Shown: positions 21,192 through 32,869, counted from the first letter of the stretch. The stretch: 64,000 nucleotides of DNA from Dipteronia dyeriana (GCA_032871835.1 CM065297.1:19632098-19696097), one strand, 5' to 3'. The notes: generated from the letters alone by a model not told the origin. Numbers and translations are program-made.

Positions 21192-24100
21192 ATGTAATTT
21201 TAAATTTTTTATTTTTATTTTAATTATATTTTGCATCACAAAGACATCGTGCTCTTTTTATTTTAATAATTAGTTTTTGTTTTTTGTTTTTTATAATTAG
21301 TTAAAATATTATAAATTTTCTTTTAGAATAAATAAGTAAACCGACAATAATATTAATGTTTACATGTCTCTATTAAAGTATGACATTGAGTATAAAAAAT
21401 CATTCAAGTTATTAAGATAAAACATAAAAACCGTACCTAGTTGTTGAATACGACTTATGTATAAAAGTGAGTAGTTTGATATTAATCATAATTACATAAA
21501 GTCACGTTCATACGTGACTTTGATTATGACATATTAGCATGGGTAAATAGTAGTTATGTCTTTTATTATTTTTATTTTATTAAATGAAGATCATTTGATT
21601 TGTTTCGGTTTTGCTTAGTTGCTTTGAAAATATAGGTAAAAATATGAAATCTCTCGTCCTTAATTGCGCAGTTGATGGAGAGTTGTTTATATTATTTTAA
21701 GTTAATTTTGTTGTGTTATAGATCGTTAATGTTTGTATGTTTTTTTTTAATAATGTTTATTCATTTTAAAAGTTATTTGTTTTATTTTATTTGTGAAATT
21801 TATTAAAATGAGTGTTTTTATTTGAAAATAGAACATATGTTTGGTGGTTGATGTTTTTCAAAAAGTTTTATGTTTTTATTCTAAAGTGAAATTCTTTCCA
21901 TTTTTTTAAAATTCATTCAAAGTCTTTGGTAGGAATGGAAGACAAATTGTGAGATTTGTTATAACTAAAATTTAAAGTCATTGAGATTTTGAATACCTCA
22001 TAACTTTCATAGACTGTTAAAAAGTCTTGATTGAATACCATACGACTTTTAAAGACTTTTTTAAAGCCTATAAAAGTCTGTATTGAATACCCCATGACTT
22101 TTATTAGTCGTTAAAAGTTTACATTGAATACATATAAACTTTTTAATTCCATAAAAGTCTTTTACAATCCTAATTAAATACGCCCTACTTAGTTATGTAA
22201 TTCTTATTTCTTATTATGTGTATAGGTAAATCATATTTTAGTCCCTTTAGTTTGTCTTTATCTGCGTTTAGTCCACGGTTTTTTGGAATTGTAACTTTTA
22301 ATCCTTCTGTGACAGAATCCGTTAATAGGATGGATTTTGACACGTCAGGTGTGTTAAATGACCCGAATACCCCTGATGTGTGATAATTCCATTGGAAAGA
22401 GTGTTTTACCCTTTTGTTTTTTGTGTGATTAAATTGTTGAAATTACAATTTTACCCTCTAAGATATTCATTAAATAAAAAGTATATTAAAAAAACTTAAA
22501 AAAATATATATTTTTTTAAATAGATGACGGTGGAGATCTTTTTTTTTTTATTATTTAATTTTAAAAGCAGAAATAAAAAATTAAAAATAATTTTAAAACA
22601 ATTTTTTTTTATAAAAAAATCCGTTTATCTGGTTTATAAGAAAAACAAAAAAACAAATTAAAAATAAAGATTTTGTGGATCTGGTGATCTCCACCTGATC
22701 TCTTTATAAAAAAAACAATAACAAAAATATTCTAGACCTAGATAGAAACCAACATCATCAAACCAAATTTTGCATCAACATCACCAAAGCTATCAAAATA
22801 CCAATCGGTCCCTATCCACCATCCCCATCCCTATCCCTATCATCACCAAATTAAATTTCACAAACAAGAAAAAACAAATTGAATCAACATATTTTTCAAT
22901 CAAAACCCCAGAAAAATAAATCTGGAAAACACAATTGATTTTTTTTTCTCATTTGTAAATCTGGTAGAGATCATTGGATCAGTTCCATAAAAAAAAAAAA
23001 AGATGTGGTGGAGAATAGATCTCCACCAAATTAAAATAAAAATAAAAAATCACCACACAACCCTAATCGAACCCAGAACCACCAAACCCCAATCACCATC
23101 CCAACCAAACCCGAATTCTGACCATCATCACCACCTCCACAAGACCAATCAAACGGACCACCATTATCACATAACCCATAACCGATTCACATAACCACCA
23201 CCGAATCGAACCTAGAATCACTACCGATTCGAACCCAGAATCACTACCGAATCGAACAAATCGAACCCAAAACTACCACACCTAGAACACCGTCAAATCG
23301 AACCACCTGAACCTAGACACCACCGAATCCAAAAACAAACCCACCGTTGAAACCAAACGGGGAAGAAGAGAGAGGTGGCTGCTGTAGATCATCAAACAGG
23401 GAAGAAAGGATTCGATTTTGTGGGACAAATCAGGATCTTATTTGAAGAGAAAACTGAGAGACCTTTGATCTTTGATGAGAGGGAGAGAGAGAGTTTCGTT
23501 TGGTGAGAGAGTGTCTTAAAGAAAGAAAGAATATATTTTTTTAGTTTTTAATTATTATTTTGTTTAATTATATATTTTTTAAGATTGTTTAATTATTAAT
23601 TTGAAACTGGACGTTTTGGAGAGAGTAAAGAGGTTTTTTGTTTTTAATTTTTTTAATTACTTGCTTTTACATATTTATTTGTTTTTTAAAATTAATTTAT
23701 ATATTTTACCATTTTATTCATGTTGACCCTCGTTGACTGAACCCTAACAGAATTGGACGGTAGAGACTAAAATACGTATTGTCAGAGAAAGGATGGATTA
23801 AAAATTACAATACTTCAGAGACTAAAATCCGATTTACCCTATGTTTATTGATTGACCTTTCTGTTACTTGATAAAAAGCTGCATGTAAGTAAATTAACAT
23901 CATAGTCTTCTTTCCTTGCCGGTGAAAATTTTAAAATAGATATATGTACAAGAACAAAATATTTGATTATTACTTTGCCCTTTCATAAAAAGAAAAAAAA
24001 TGAAACACCTAGGGATGGGCTTGAGCGGTAAAAGGCTTTTGGTTTGGACCAAGAGGTTATTGGTTCAAATAAATAACTATATTGTTTACTTGGTCTTCTG

Positions 24101-24619
24101 CCCTTTCATTGTTTACGCTACAAATAATAAATGGAAAAAAAACAAGTAACTTTCTCCACCATATTGTTTTACCTATTTAAATTGTCTTGTTTTGTACATT
24201 GTGGCACTAAGTTTTTACTTTTGTCTGGATTCTCTTTCAGATGGGTGGCAGATTAGATATTGAAAACGAGGTCCTTTGTCGTTTTGTGTTTCCAGAGAGG
24301 CCTGGTGCTTTGGTGAAGTTCTTGGACGCTTTTAGTCCTCGTTGGAACATTAGCTTATTCCATTACCGTGGTCAGGTAGGCATCTGAAACCTTGTGTTCA
24401 ATAAATGTTAGTATTTCAAACTGGTGAACCATGTCAAGGAATCTTTCCAACGACCCTTACATTTATATCCTCCAATAGGGTGAAACTGGTGCCAATGTGT
24501 TGGTCGGAATCCAGGTTTCAAAGAATGACATGGAAGAGTTCCGCAATCGTGCCAACAGTCTTGGATATGATTATGTAGTTGTAACTGATGACAATAACTT
24601 CCAACTTCTGATGCATTGA
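14971..24619 (+). CDS. OMR1: Threonine deaminase (threonine dehydratase, biosynthetic), plastid
   Basis: Nine exons: 14971-15420, 16819-16998, 17077-17346, 18532-18738, 19151-19399, 19483-19553, 19749-19866, 24241-24375 and 24479-24619, giving 606 codons plus a stop with every junction in frame. The enzyme turns threonine into 2-oxobutanoate and ammonia, the first committed step to isoleucine. The first ~90 residues are Ser/Thr/Pro/Arg-rich, as in a plastid transit peptide. The PLP lysine is expected at K155 in [18 protein letters not shown] is at 178-186 and the glycine-rich phosphate loop [11 protein letters not shown] at 279-289. Two ACT-like repeats follow (about 435-515 and 524-598, the second with FPERPGAL), which in this family bind isoleucine for feedback control. 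Intron 2 has a GC donor (AAG|GCATGT). Length and exon content match the Arabidopsis protein (about 590 residues). No break was seen. Confidence 0.97.
15421..16818 (+). other. Intron 1 of OMR1
   Basis: GTAAGT donor, TTTCAG acceptor, phase 0. 1.4 kb, T-rich, no gene or clear repeat inside. A motif near 16140 (GATCATGAGTTCAAATAGG) looks slightly like the B box of a tRNA-derived SINE, but nothing else supports one. Confidence 0.9.
16999..17076 (+). other. Intron 2 of OMR1, GC-AG type
   Basis: 78 bp. The preceding codons GAA ATC AAG and the following TGG CAA TCT match the conserved family order (PEIK-W-Q), so the donor must be GCATGT, not GT. A moved GT donor at 17002 would break the frame. Confidence 0.9.
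17347..18531 (+). other. Intron 3 of OMR1
   Basis: 1185 bp between CAG|GTCTGT and TTCAG|GTGAAG, phase 0. No coding sequence or clear transposon inside. Introns 4 (18739-19150), 5 (19400-19482) and 6 (19554-19748) are short to medium and also look plain. Intron 6 is phase 2; the others are phase 0. Confidence 0.88.
20811..22186. mobile_element. Terminal-inverted-repeat element in OMR1 intron 7 (MITE-like)
   Basis: The left end reads GTGTATTCGATTAGGATTTT; the right end, inverted, reads GCGTATTTAATTAGGATTGT. Both sides hold many copies of AAAGACTTTTATAGACTTT-like words, inverted on the right, giving subterminal repeats over several hundred bases. The centre is AT-rich with a TA/TG microsatellite and no transposase. 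Target duplication not resolved. Confidence 0.65.
21137..21193. repeat. (TA)n(TG)n microsatellite
   Basis: About 36 bases of TA repeats run into about 18 bases of TG repeats, inside the intron 7 element. Confidence 0.9.
22223..23841. mobile_element. Second inverted-repeat element in OMR1 intron 7
   Basis: Left end TAGGTAAATCATATTTTAGT; the right end inverted reads TAGGGTAAATCGGATTTTAG, and the similarity extends about 100 bases with gaps (AATCC, CTGTGACAG, TTAGTC words on both sides). The interior has CCACC/ACCGAATCGAACC repeats (23040-23340) and a GAGAGA-rich stretch (23460-23530) resembling a gene 5' region. That may be captured host sequence. No transposase found. Confidence 0.6.
24008..24075 (+). 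repeat. Possible tRNA-derived SINE head
   Basis: GGGCTTGAGCGGTAAAAGGC resembles a tRNA A box and AGAGGTTATTGGTTCAAAT a B box about 30 bases later, the spacing of plant SINE heads. The body and tail are not clear, so this is only a candidate. Confidence 0.3.
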
Positions 24620-25325
24620 TTGGAGCCAGCGCTGTGATCTTTGCTCAGTTGGGTGATAAGTAGACTCGGCACTGTGCTTAGAGAAAGAGAGAGGAAGGGG
24701 AAAGGGGAAGGACCTCGAGATCTTTGTAATCAAAAGAGAAGATGGAGGTGCCTGTTGTGCAAGCTGCGAAGCAGAGATGTTGCCTGTATGTTGGAGGGAG
24801 CAACTCTGTCAAGAAGCACTACATTGTGTATTTGTGTTACCGGCATAAAATATAGTTTCTTAAACTCAGCTATCACCCGCATCATCTTTGTATTTTTGGG
24901 CATAAAATATAGTTCCTTTCAACAATTTCCCACAATGTACGGACATGAAACTTTGTGTTCATGATATTTAGTTAATTTCAATTCACAACTCATCTATAAA
25001 TGCAGCTTTTCAATTGACAACTTCAATCAAATTATTTAGTTTTCTCACAAAATCAACAATCAAGCAAAATATTATTCAATTTGCCAATTAAGATATTGGC
25101 TCGTGGTCTAGTTCATGTTGCTCGCCATTTTCGGGTCTGTAATGGGTTTGCAACACTGTGCAGGTCAGTGATAGATCAACTGAGCCCTTGTGTTCCGGGT
25201 CTGTAATGGAGTGTCCCCGATGCTTCCTAATATTCTTATCCTCTTTGTTTACTTTTGTTTCTCTAAGTACTTCTTGTGTCGAAATATGATTAGATTGATG
25301 GTATAAGAATCTGTATGCTTAATAT
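24620..25325 (+). other. OMR1 3' untranslated region and 3' flank
   Basis: The first 250-350 bases are probably the 3' untranslated region. No strong AATAAA is seen, as is common in plants. No other gene before the next LTR, which begins 706 bases after the stop codon. Confidence 0.5.
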
Positions 25326-25955
25326 TGTAGCTGGTCGAACTACGGTTAATGTGGATCGGGTCGGGTTATGTTAGGCTCAAGGCAACTTTAGTCAAACTGG
25401 ACGAAATTAGGATGTCGCCTCCTCAGTGAACCTGCCAATGTAGTTAGTTTGTCGATTCGGACTGTTTGTCTTCTCCGTCGAGCCTACGAAAGAACAAGAA
25501 CAAAGCAATATATACATATATGAACGATGAAGGTGGGGTTAGATTCTTAGCCTTAGGTATGCTTGGGCTGAGCAATTGTCTCTGCAGATCGGAGGTATAA
25601 ATCGAATTCTGAATTCTGTTGGCCGGAATTCTTATGACCAGAGTTTCAGTACACAATTTAAGCTTTAGATTCTCTCTAGAACTTATTTTTTCCCCCTTTT
25701 CGATGAATGATCTTGGTTATTTATAAGCTCATTCTCCAACGTCCCTCTGTCGGTTACAAATAATGGGAATCAATGGAGGAGTGATTTCCTCTCTTTTGAA
25801 TCAGCGGTTACCTTTATTTTGGTAACGGATGAAATTGGCTATCTTATTAAGCACATGAACTGGGACGACCCAATATGATGAGCTTGAGTAAGATTCAAAG
25901 TTCACGAATCCGATACTTCTTGGGTTGGGCCTATGGGTAATTTTTGGCTTCCACA
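25326..25955 (-). repeat. 3' LTR of element 2 (left in window)
   Basis: 630 bp; matches 37744-38351 with several percent substitutions and small indels, so older than element 1's LTR pair. Confidence 0.9.
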
Positions 25956-25972
25956 GTTTGCCCCCCATTCTC
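25956..25972 (-). promoter_or_regulatory. Polypurine tract of element 2
   Basis: On the - strand the bases directly before the 3' LTR read GAATGGGGGGCAAAC, a standard plus-strand primer tract. Confidence 0.75.
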
Positions 25973-26868
25973 TAAAGATGAGATTTCCAAATTTAGAGAA
26001 TTTGTAGTCGATACCTCACGTCGTTATTTGGTTAGTTGACCACTGAGGTGACCTAAAATTTTGAATTGGTTTATTTTGCTGAAACGAATAGAGATTTTTA
26101 AACGACTGACATTTGTCGAAGGAGTCGGTCGTTCGAATGATACTTATAACATAAGTCTTGGATGTCAAATCGATGGGACAACCATGTTTCGGTTTTCTAG
26201 GCTGACGTCAAGTTATATCTTAGGGCGCAACTTTTGAAGTATTTCAAATTCTCAACCTGTGGATAATTTGGTGGGTTGGCAACCGAAAAGGTATTGTCGC
26301 GTGGAAACTAGGCTTAATTGCCTGGGGTTAAATCTTTGGTATTTAAAAACCAACTATTTGAGAAATTCCTATTCACATTTTACTTCAATTTTTTAGAGAG
26401 AAGAAATACTTTATCAGACGAATTCTTACTAAGAATATTTGCAGAAATACTTCGCCTATCGATTGTTTTTCGAGGTTAGTGATGTACAAAAACTCTTCCC
26501 TTCTTCTTCTTCAAGATTGTTTTCATGAACTGATAGAATACATGTAAACTATGTTTGATTTTTTCTGAAAATACGCGTGTTTTTCAATGCTTTTTGATTT
26601 TTGTTTGGTGATTTCTGAAATTCTTGCCATGTTGAATCTTCCTGTGTGGTGTACTTGTAAGTTATATTTTGTTTGTGTCATTATACCGTGAATAAGTATC
26701 TGGTTTTCTTAGTAGTCGCTCGATTTAGGTCAGTAGAGAGTTTTGGTCAATTTTTCTTTGGGAGAACCCTAGGTTTAAGTCTAGAAAACCCTAGGTTATG
26801 ATTGTAATGTTTCAATTTATCTGACTTCTGTATTTTTTACATGTCAGCTTTATTCTTTTAGAGATATT
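25973..26868 (+). other. Spacer upstream of the element 2 antisense ORF
   Basis: No coding sequence recognised. It corresponds to the promoter/leader segment of the aORF, as in element 1. Confidence 0.4.
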
Positions 26869-28950
26869 ATGTCGAGCGATCATACGATTTCAGATCCTCA
26901 TTTTGATTGGACCCCGAGTGATAAAGAGGAAATCAATTCTAGTGCCATAAATGTGGAGCGATGTGTTAGTATTGTCGATCCTTCCAATGTCAATATTAAT
27001 AGGGCTGGCATGTTGGAACAAGGCGTCACTCGTGTTATTGCCTAGTTGGTGAACTCTCGAGAAATTCAATTGTCGAGCTGTCCACATCATGTTGATCGCT
27101 GGGAATCTCATCTGATAGTCCAGCAAGTGTACTCACAGATGTTGATTTGGCTAGTATTCGAGCGATTAATGGGATTCCAAATGCTGTCGAACTTCGTATG
27201 CCAAAAACGAATGAGCGGGCGGACTGAGATATACCTAGGTGGACGTGTTTTTACGAATATTTCCTTCGTTTAGGTTTTAGATTTCCAATTCCATCATTGT
27301 CCCAGTGCATGCTTGTATACTACGACATTGCACCGGGCCAGTTGAATAGTTAGAGGATACTCTTGAGTATAACGGTTTTACGGGAGAGACATGGAATTAA
27401 GTTTGGATTGGGGTGCCTCCTGCATAAATATTGCTTGAAGGAGCACATTTCCGACAAAGGTCGTTATATGCTAGTTCCAAGGTCGAAAGACCATCAACTT
27501 ATACCAGATACCACAACAAACGACCGCCATTGGAAGGATACCTTTTTCTTTGCTCGAGGTCCTCCAATTGATGGTCCCTGGGGAATTCACACTACACTTG
27601 TCATCGTATTTGGAACCGATGTGGTGAGTGTCTACTGACAATGTTGAGTTGATTTTATTCGTTTCTTTTTGTATTAACTAGTTCGCTTGTTTATGTAGAA
27701 ATCACGAGTCAAGAGAATAAATTCTCGTGCGCTGATGCACCTGAGAGAACTTGGAATGTTCTAGAGATTACTGTAGAAGATAGACGTTGGTGAGTGCTCC
27801 TTATAGAAGGTAAACTTAGGCCTAGTAATATATGGCGATGGTCAACGTTGAATAGATCACAGGAACCATATCCTTATGTGAAAGATTTTGTTTCATACGT
27901 TTGAGCTTGAATGTGATATGAAATTTTTATCGCCAATTACTGACGTTGAACGTTGTTTCGCAGTGCTTTCGATAGCGAGTGCGAAAATTAACATTCCTGA
28001 CGTAGTTGACGCCTTGAGGCAATACAAGGAGTGTATTAGCAAGAAAAGGGAAAAAGAAGTGAAGAAGGCCAAAGGGAAGTCGACAGAGGTTTTACCTGAG
28101 GTAGAAGAACATGTGTGTCTCTCTTCGCCAGAAGCGAGTCCATTGAAGAAAAGGAAGAAGGATTCTACTGATGGTGGGTAAGGTGTCGACCCAGGCCCCA
28201 AGGGGAAGTCGATTGCTGCTACCTCGACGGTTGACCCGTCAATCAATCATATTCCAACTAAATTATCATCTTTCGAGGACTTGATAAATTTTCTTCAAAA
28301 ATCGAACAACTTTTGATCCTTTGCTGATGAAGAGTTCTTGAAGGGCAAGAAGACGAAAGATGCGTTTGAAACGGGGATTCTATCGACATTCTAGGTAAAC
28401 TTAATTTTTCTCTTCTTTAGTGGTTTTCATAACTTATTCAAGTGCTTTTATTTTGTAGTCATTGCAAGCATAACTTCATCTATGCGACCGATACAAGATT
28501 GTAAATGACAGATGCTCAAAACTCCGGACGCTTAATGACACCAGCAAATCACAAAATGCTAATCTTGAAAAATCAGTCAAGGAGTTGACTGAGAAGAACT
28601 CAGCTTTGGAGAATGAAGTGAAGGGTTTGTAGGAGGAAATCAGTCGACAATGCGACAAATCGACGAAATCCAGGGAAGTTATAGCAAACCAGGAGTGGGA
28701 TATTGCTAAGTTGAAGGACCATGTTCTGTTGATCGCTATTGAGACTATATGTATAGCCAGAGCGGAGCTTTTTAAGCAATAATTATCTAGTGATCATACC
28801 CAGTGGGACTCCAATGAAATGCATGCTGAGATCGATAATTATGAAGAGATGGAGTGTCTGAAGAAGGAAGGGTCTCTTGCTGCGGAAGAGACTATTGACG
28901 AAGATTCAGTCGACAAGGACCCATTTGATGGCGACAATGCTACTGTTTAA
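26869..28950 (+). pseudogene. Antisense ORF (aORF) of element 2
   Basis: Starts ATG at 26869 and ends TAA at 28948-28950, opposite to gag-pol. It is a different and better known version of the plant 'putative gypsy type transposon' domain than in element 1, with INGIPNAVELRMPK, WTCFYEYFLRLGFRFPIP, VLRERHGIKFGLGCLLH and KGRYMLVPRSKD. Exon 1 probably ends at the GTGAGT at 27624; an acceptor lies at 27698, with further intron-like breaks before 27888 and at about 28395-28458. The C-terminal part is Lys/Glu-rich with a coiled coil (28560-28760). TAG at 27043 (from CAG), a frameshift near 27125, a TGA in the WD motif near 27226 and later stops make it non-functional. Confidence 0.72.
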
Positions 28951-29693
28951 CCTTTAGTTATTTTTTATCAATCAAATATGATGGTAATTTTTTGTCTTAA
29001 CTTTTGGATGATTTGGTCGAATGACCTTTATTTTTCTTTGATATTTTTGATAATCTATTATAACTCTTTTATCTTTTATTCGATAATTTTTTCACATATT
29101 TGCTATACCTGGAACAAGTCAGTAAACTTGTGTGCAAACATTTGTTCGATCGACAATATTGTCCCTCATATGCGTATTTACATAAATTGGCACGGCATTT
29201 GTTACATTTGCACATACACAAGTTGTGCACCTTAGGTCGACACGACCCTCATTTAAAAACAAACTGCGTACATGCATTTTTGGTCGACATGACCTTCATC
29301 GAAAAATCACGTATATTGGGTTGACACAACCTTCATCAAGAAATCGCGTACATGCGTATTTGGACGACATGACCTTCATAAAAAATCACGTACATGAGTT
29401 GACAATGTCCCGAGTACTACTCCCCACTTCCTATGTGTGAACTTGAGTACATTTGGAAGTTGACTCCGTTATCAATTGAAGAAGTCGGTTCATTCCTGAA
29501 ATGTCAAATTATTGCTTATCGTTGTAGACAACTTTTAACAAGTAGTGAAGATTGTGTTATTGGTGAGCTCAGTTTTGCACTTAGTTGCACTAAGTTTTTC
29601 ATCATTGCTCCTGTTGGGCTGTCTTGTTAGTATCAAATATCTGATGAAAGAAATAAATAAGAAAAACGGAAATACTTGAAAGAATAGACAAAT
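28951..29693. other. Spacer between aORF and pol of element 2
   Basis: No gene. It holds the tandem repeat at 29235-29400; the rest is AT-rich 3' untranslated sequence of the two convergent units. Confidence 0.5.
29235..29400. repeat. Short degenerate tandem repeats in element 2
   Basis: Four copies of a unit like GGTCGACATGACCTTCATC followed by AAAATCACGTACATG, starting near 29235, 29282, 29319 and 29362 (37-47 bp apart). Same relative position as the 86-bp array of element 1, but unrelated in sequence. Confidence 0.8.
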
Positions 29694-30801
29694 TTAGAAA
29701 TGATACTGTTTTAGATGTAGAGAGTTCCAGCTGTTATGTATTTCTCGACCGTCGACTACTCGTAGTTTATATGCCCCTCGACCCATTATATCAGTTATCT
29801 GATTAGGACCTTCCCGTGTAGGGCCCAATTTTCCTGCTCTTTCTTCCCTGGTAGTTTGGAAGACTCGTCTGAGAACCCAGTCATTAATTTTAAATACTTG
29901 GGGTCTTCACTTTCTTGTTGTAATGTCGTGCGAATTGTTGCTGATAAGATTGCGTTCAAATGGCAGCTCGATCTCGGCGTTAGTCGAGATGATCTAATTC
30001 AATGGCGAGTTCCAAATTGTTTCGTTACTCATTCGGGTTTTTGCTTCTTGTTATGGCAAGTCGCGTTTCGATTGGAATCACAGCCTCAGAGAAATAGACA
30101 AGTGAGAAATGGATTTCACCTGTCGACTGAAGAGGTGTCGTTCTGTATAACCAGAGTATTTTCGGAAGTTTCTCAGCCCATTCAACTTTTTCTGCCTGTA
30201 GACATTTTTTCAACGTGTTGAAGACAGTTTTATTTGTCGATTTGGCCTATCCATTGTCTTGAGGGTAACGGGGTGTTGAGAAACTCAATTTGATTCCATA
30301 CTTGTAGAAATTTTTGAATCCGTAAGAGATGAATAGGAATCCGTTATCTATTATTATCTCCCAAGGCACTCCGAACCTGTAAATAATGTTTTTCTTAATG
30401 AAGTTACGTACATCGGTGTCACGTACTTGTTGGAATATCTCAAATTCGACCCATTTAGTGAAGTAATTTGTCAATATTAGTATGTAGACAACACGTTCGG
30501 GTGCTACAGGGAGTTTACCTACGATATCCATTCCCCATTTCATAAAAGGCCAAGGAGTCCAAATTGGGTTCAGCATACCTGGATGGAGGTGTGATACTGG
30601 TGCAAACCTTTCGCATTTGTAACAAGTCTTTACGTGTTTCTCAGAGTCAGTCCTCATTGTCGGCCAATAATATCCGGCCTTAATAGATCGGTTGGACAAA
30701 CTTTGAATGCCTATATGATTTTCGCATTCTTCTTCATGAAGGCTCTTAAGAACCTCATGCGCTTCTTGTGGGGTGACACACCTTAAGGACCTGTAAAACA
30801 T
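29694..30801 (-). pseudogene. Integrase of element 2
   Basis: Reads leftward from the HHCC zinc domain (30720-30600, CYKCER) through the catalytic core (WGMDIVGKLP, YRFGVPWEI, DNG) to a C-terminal part ending at the TAA 29696-29694. The first catalytic Asp is Asn (AAT at 30468-30466, in TNYFTKW). The core is cut after FSTPRYPQDNG (about 30247), and several later stops and shifts follow. Confidence 0.85.
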
Positions 30802-31757
30802 TTCTTTTAAAGCTTACCATAGATAATACAAAATTTCACAGCCTTTGCTTTGACCATTTTTGCTTCAGATCTATCTTCGGCCAGAATGTCGGCCTGGAGA
30901 TAGTTAAGCAAGGGATCCATCCAGCTAGTTCTATAGTCGACTGGTGTGACTGCTTCAACATCTTGAATAGCTGGTGTCATGAGATGTACGATAGGGATCA
31001 ACTTCAAACCACTGGTTGATGTTGATCTGAGGTTAGCCAACACGTTTGCCAGAGAGTTCTCTGACCTTGGTATTTATTGAATAGCAAACTCATCGAAAGT
31101 TGATCGTAGTTATTTTGCCTTTGCCAAGTATGCCGTCATCCTTTGGGTTCTTGTTTCGTATAACCCATTCATCTATCAGACGACTAGTTATGAGTCACTG
31201 TGTACTAGAATATTCTTGATGTTCAAGCTGTTTGCGAGGTCGAGTCCAACCATCAATGCTTCATATTCGGCTTCATTATTCATCGCACGGAATTCGTAAT
31301 ATATCGATTGCTCCAGAGTCTCTCCCTGTGGGGATGTGAGTACTAATCCAAGTCCGTAACCTTTAATATTGCTAGAACCATTGATCGACAAGGTCAATTT
31401 TCCGATCGTAGGACTCTCCGTGAGGGCTATTAGTTCTTGTTCAGCCTGCACATTCTCACAAGAGGTAAAATCTGAGATAAAATAAGCTAATACTTATGAT
31501 TTATTAGCCGTCTGAGGATGGAAATTGATATCGAATTCACTTAACTCCACCACCGACTTTGTTAGTCGACCTGAAAGTTCACGTTTACGTAAAATATTTT
31601 TAAGTGGATAAACATTTAATACCTTAACAGAATGGCATTGAAAGTATGGTCTTAGTTTGCATGCTACAACAACAAGGGCTAGCGCAAGTTTCTCCAGTCG
31701 CCTTTATCTGGTTTCCGCCTCAAGTAGTGACTTACTTACATAGTATACTAGATGTTG
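30802..31757 (-). pseudogene. RNase H region of element 2
   Basis: The second (Tat-type) RNase H is at about 31451-31188, with NGSSNIKGYG, NNEAEYEALMVGL and HSDS. The first catalytic Asp in the D-G-S-S-N motif is Asn (codon at 31382-31380). The connection/first RNase H domain lies at 31460-31757 in broken frames. Downstream (31043-30807) are the protein segments that normally link to integrase. Confidence 0.75.
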
Positions 31758-32700
31758 CTTGCCATCTTCTTCTTTGATTAGTACGACACTTACGGCTGTG
31801 TCAGATACCGCCAGATATAACAACAACACCTTGCCGTCCTTTGGTTTCTACAATAGTAGGGGTGACATTAAGTATGTTTTTAAATCCTGTAACGCTTTCT
31901 CGCAATCGTCTTTCCATTCGAATGCCTTGTTCTTTCTCAAGGTGTTGAAGAAATAGTGACATCAATCGGACGATTTTGAGATGAATCGGTTTAGGGCTGC
32001 TATCTGACTTGTGAGCTTTTGCATGTCCTTGATGCATCTAGGTGATTCGATTCTTTGTATCAACCAGATATGATTCAGATTGGCCTCGACGCCTCTCTGG
32101 GTAACCAAGTAACCTAAAAACTTTCCTGAAGAGACTAAAATAACACTTAATGGGGTTCAATAGCATACCGTATTTGTCGAGAATCTCGAATGATTGTCTC
32201 AAGTGCTCGATGCATTGTTGTACGACTAAGGATTTAACTAGCATGTCGTTGATGTAAACCTCCATTGTCGAACCAAGCATTTCGGCAAACATTTTGGTTT
32301 CAAGCCTTTGGTAGGTCACCCCTGCATTTTTCAAACCAAAAGACATTACTTTATAGCAAAAAGTACCTCGCTCTGTGACGAAAGCTGTTTTTTCCTAGTC
32401 GTCAGGATGCATCAAGATCTGGTTGTAGCCTAAGTATGCATCCGTGAAGCTGAGTAGTTTGTGTCCTGCTGTTGCATCGACCATCATATCGATATGAGGA
32501 AACGAGAATGAATCTTCAGAACATGCCTTATTGAGATCAGTGAAGTTGATGCAAACGCGTAATTTCCTATTACGACCACGACGTTTGCCAGCCAATCAGG
32601 ATATTTCACTTCTTTGACCGATCCAATATCGAGTAACTTATGGATCTCTTCATTGATTACTTTGTTTCTCTTTGGGGCAAATTTACTTCACTTTTGCTTC
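31758..32700 (-). pseudogene. Reverse transcriptase of element 2
   Basis: Broken frames carry CINFTDLNKACSEDSF, DATAGHKLLSFTDAY, MSFGLKNAGVTYQRL and VYINDMLVKS. The catalytic Y-I-D-D is Y-I-N-D (codon at 32250-32248), which should abolish polymerase activity. A stop separates the palm segments near 32395. Confidence 0.88.
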
Positions 32701-32869
32701 ACGGGTCGGTTATCAGGGTCCACCTGTAACCGATAAACTATTACCTTTGGGTCGATGCCGACCATGTATGAATGTGACCAGGCAAAGATGCGCCGTCATT
32801 CACTCAGGAATTCAATTAGTCGTTTACAGACTTCGGTTGGTAGTTGTGACCCAATGAACACCTTTCGGT

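Larger units (their letters stand above)
19867..24240 (+). other. Intron 7 of OMR1, enlarged by insertions
   Basis: 4374 bp with GTAATT donor and CTTTCAG acceptor, phase 0. It contains the inverted-repeat elements 20811-22186 and 22223-23841 and a SINE-like stretch near 24008. The 20000-20800 part is A-rich with no recognised gene. Confidence 0.9.

Noticed and set aside
23003..23194. His/Pro/Thr-rich open frame in the intron 7 element
   Set aside because: Low-complexity sequence in a CCACC-rich repeat block; no domain and no clear start context.
24640..24964. Open frame just after the OMR1 stop
   Set aside because: Lies in the 3' untranslated region, no homologous motif, frame not linked to the last exon.
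29433..30221. + strand open frames opposite the element 2 integrase
   Set aside because: Antisense shadows of the integrase domain on the - strand; the real aORF ends at 28950.
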